Shown: piece by piece, positions 47,720 to 48,210 of the stretch
Layout: each line of letters starts with the position of its first letter
Position numbering within the stretch: position 1 is the stretch's first letter
NCBI GenBank assembly: GCA_022703445.1
Contig: JAKLDR010000024.1
Location: 1-48,210 of the forward strand
DNA: 48,210 nucleotides
From: Planctomycetota bacterium
Lineage (GTDB): Bacteria; Planctomycetota; SZUA-567; JAKLDR01
Direction: 5' to 3'
Made by a program: the position numbers and the translations under genes
Notes under the pieces: model-generated
Databases searched by the model: none
Told to the model about the DNA's origin: nothing
What the model saw: only the letters and a program-made list of their open reading frames with translations

Positions 47720-48210
47720 ATGGGCGACGCCAAGACCACCTTCGCGCTCTACTTCGGCAACCGCGGCTTCTTCCCGGAGTCGCTCATCGCCGGGGCCCGG
47801 GCCGAACTCAAGGCGGTCATCGAGGGAATGGGCTACGGGACGCTCCTGCTCGACGCCGGCGCGACGCCCAACGGCGCGGTGGAGTCGCCGGCCGACGGCC
47901 TCAAGTACGCCAAGTTTCTGGAGGCGAACCGCGGGAAGTATCAGGGCGTCATCCTCTGCCTGCCCAACTTCGGCGACGAGACCGGCGCGATCGCCGCGCT
48001 GCGCGACTGCGGCGTGCCGATCCTCGTCCAGGCCTACCCCGACGAGCCGGGCAAGATGGGCTTCACCAGCCGGCGCGACGCGTTCTGCGGCAAGTTCTCG
48101 GTGATGGACGTCTTCTGCCAGTACGGCCTGCCCTTCACCGCCTGGGAACCCCACACCGTGCATCCCCGCTCGGAGGCCTTCGCCAGCCAGGTCGGGCGCT
48201 TCGCCGCGGT
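47720..48210 (+). CDS. L-fucose/L-arabinose isomerase family protein (truncated by window edge)
   Basis: The first 163 codons of a gene running off the end. Start ATG 47720 follows AAGGAG, 11 bp after the aldolase stop. The protein begins with a Rossmann-like N-terminal domain: ALYFGNRGFFPESLIAGARAEL, then GVILCLPNFGDETGAIAAL, PILVQAYPDEPGKMG and RRDAFCGKFSVMDV. These are typical of L-fucose isomerase-like proteins, which interconvert aldoses and ketoses. The catalytic C-terminal half is outside the window. Coupling with the aldolase suggests a catabolic pair in one sugar pathway. Confidence 0.75.
   Translation, partial: MGDAKTTFALYFGNRGFFPESLIAGARAELKAVIEGMGYGTLLLDAGATPNGAVESPADGLKYAKFLEANRGKYQGVILCLPNFGDETGAIAALRDCGVPILVQAYPDEPGKMGFTSRRDAFCGKFSVMDVFCQYGLPFTAWEPHTVHPRSEAFASQVGRFAA

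Overview
The window reads as chromosomal DNA of a very GC-rich Gram-negative bacterium, most likely a member of the Planctomycetota or a close PVC relative. The clues are five secreted PQQ-like beta-propeller proteins, a tandem pair of membrane-anchored squalene-cyclase-fold (alpha-toroid) proteins, frequent GTG and TTG starts, an outer-membrane barrel protein, and a sigma-28/FlgM flagellar switch. The lineage is an inference from gene content. No rRNA or tRNA gene, insertion sequence, phage gene or CRISPR array was seen.

Layout. 1-2124 (minus): two paralogous TM-plus-alpha-toroid proteins, one cut by the window edge. 2671-6977 (plus): yebC, ruvC, a NYN ribonuclease, fliA, flgM (behind a sigma-28-type promoter) and thiL. 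6967-13177 (minus): GGDEF protein, zinc-ribbon membrane protein, ketoacyl-ACP synthase and two CDF metal transporters. 13419-17389: a TorF-like barrel, a hybrid histidine kinase and a convergent response regulator. 17614-24196 (plus): a FliG C-terminal-like protein, rpmF-plsX-fabH-fabD, then a GH2 beta-mannosidase. 24213-26640: two lipoproteins and a YdcF/DUF218 membrane protein. 26879-30070: a complete iron-uptake operon, Fur-family regulator-feoA-feoB-small Cys-rich protein. 30164-42621 (minus): SERCA-like Ca2+ ATPase, two tandem PQQ-propellers behind a GntR/LacI-hybrid regulator, a glycosidase-like/WaaP-kinase fusion, and a PocR-AraC regulator. 42744-48210 (plus): three overlapping PQQ-propellers, a class II ketose-bisphosphate aldolase and a fucose/arabinose isomerase family protein (cut by the edge), probably a sugar-utilisation operon controlled by the divergent PocR-AraC regulator.

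The most unusual signal is not a gene. At least eight imperfect palindromes of about 50-150 bp are scattered through the window. Each has arms built of short repeated words, often reiterated in tandem, around a 20-100 nt loop. They fall into about six unrelated word families (GAATGATGAATGC, GGCTTTGGGC, AAGGTTCAAGG, GCGACGCGGCGACGC, GTGTGGGTATGTGAG, CGCAGAGGACGCAGAGG). They sit at the 3' ends of genes, three supplying or overlapping the stop codon and two starting within 2 nt of it. One is inserted in frame in the aldolase gene and adds 48 residues. I read them as a possibly undescribed class of small, non-autonomous hairpin elements targeted to gene ends.
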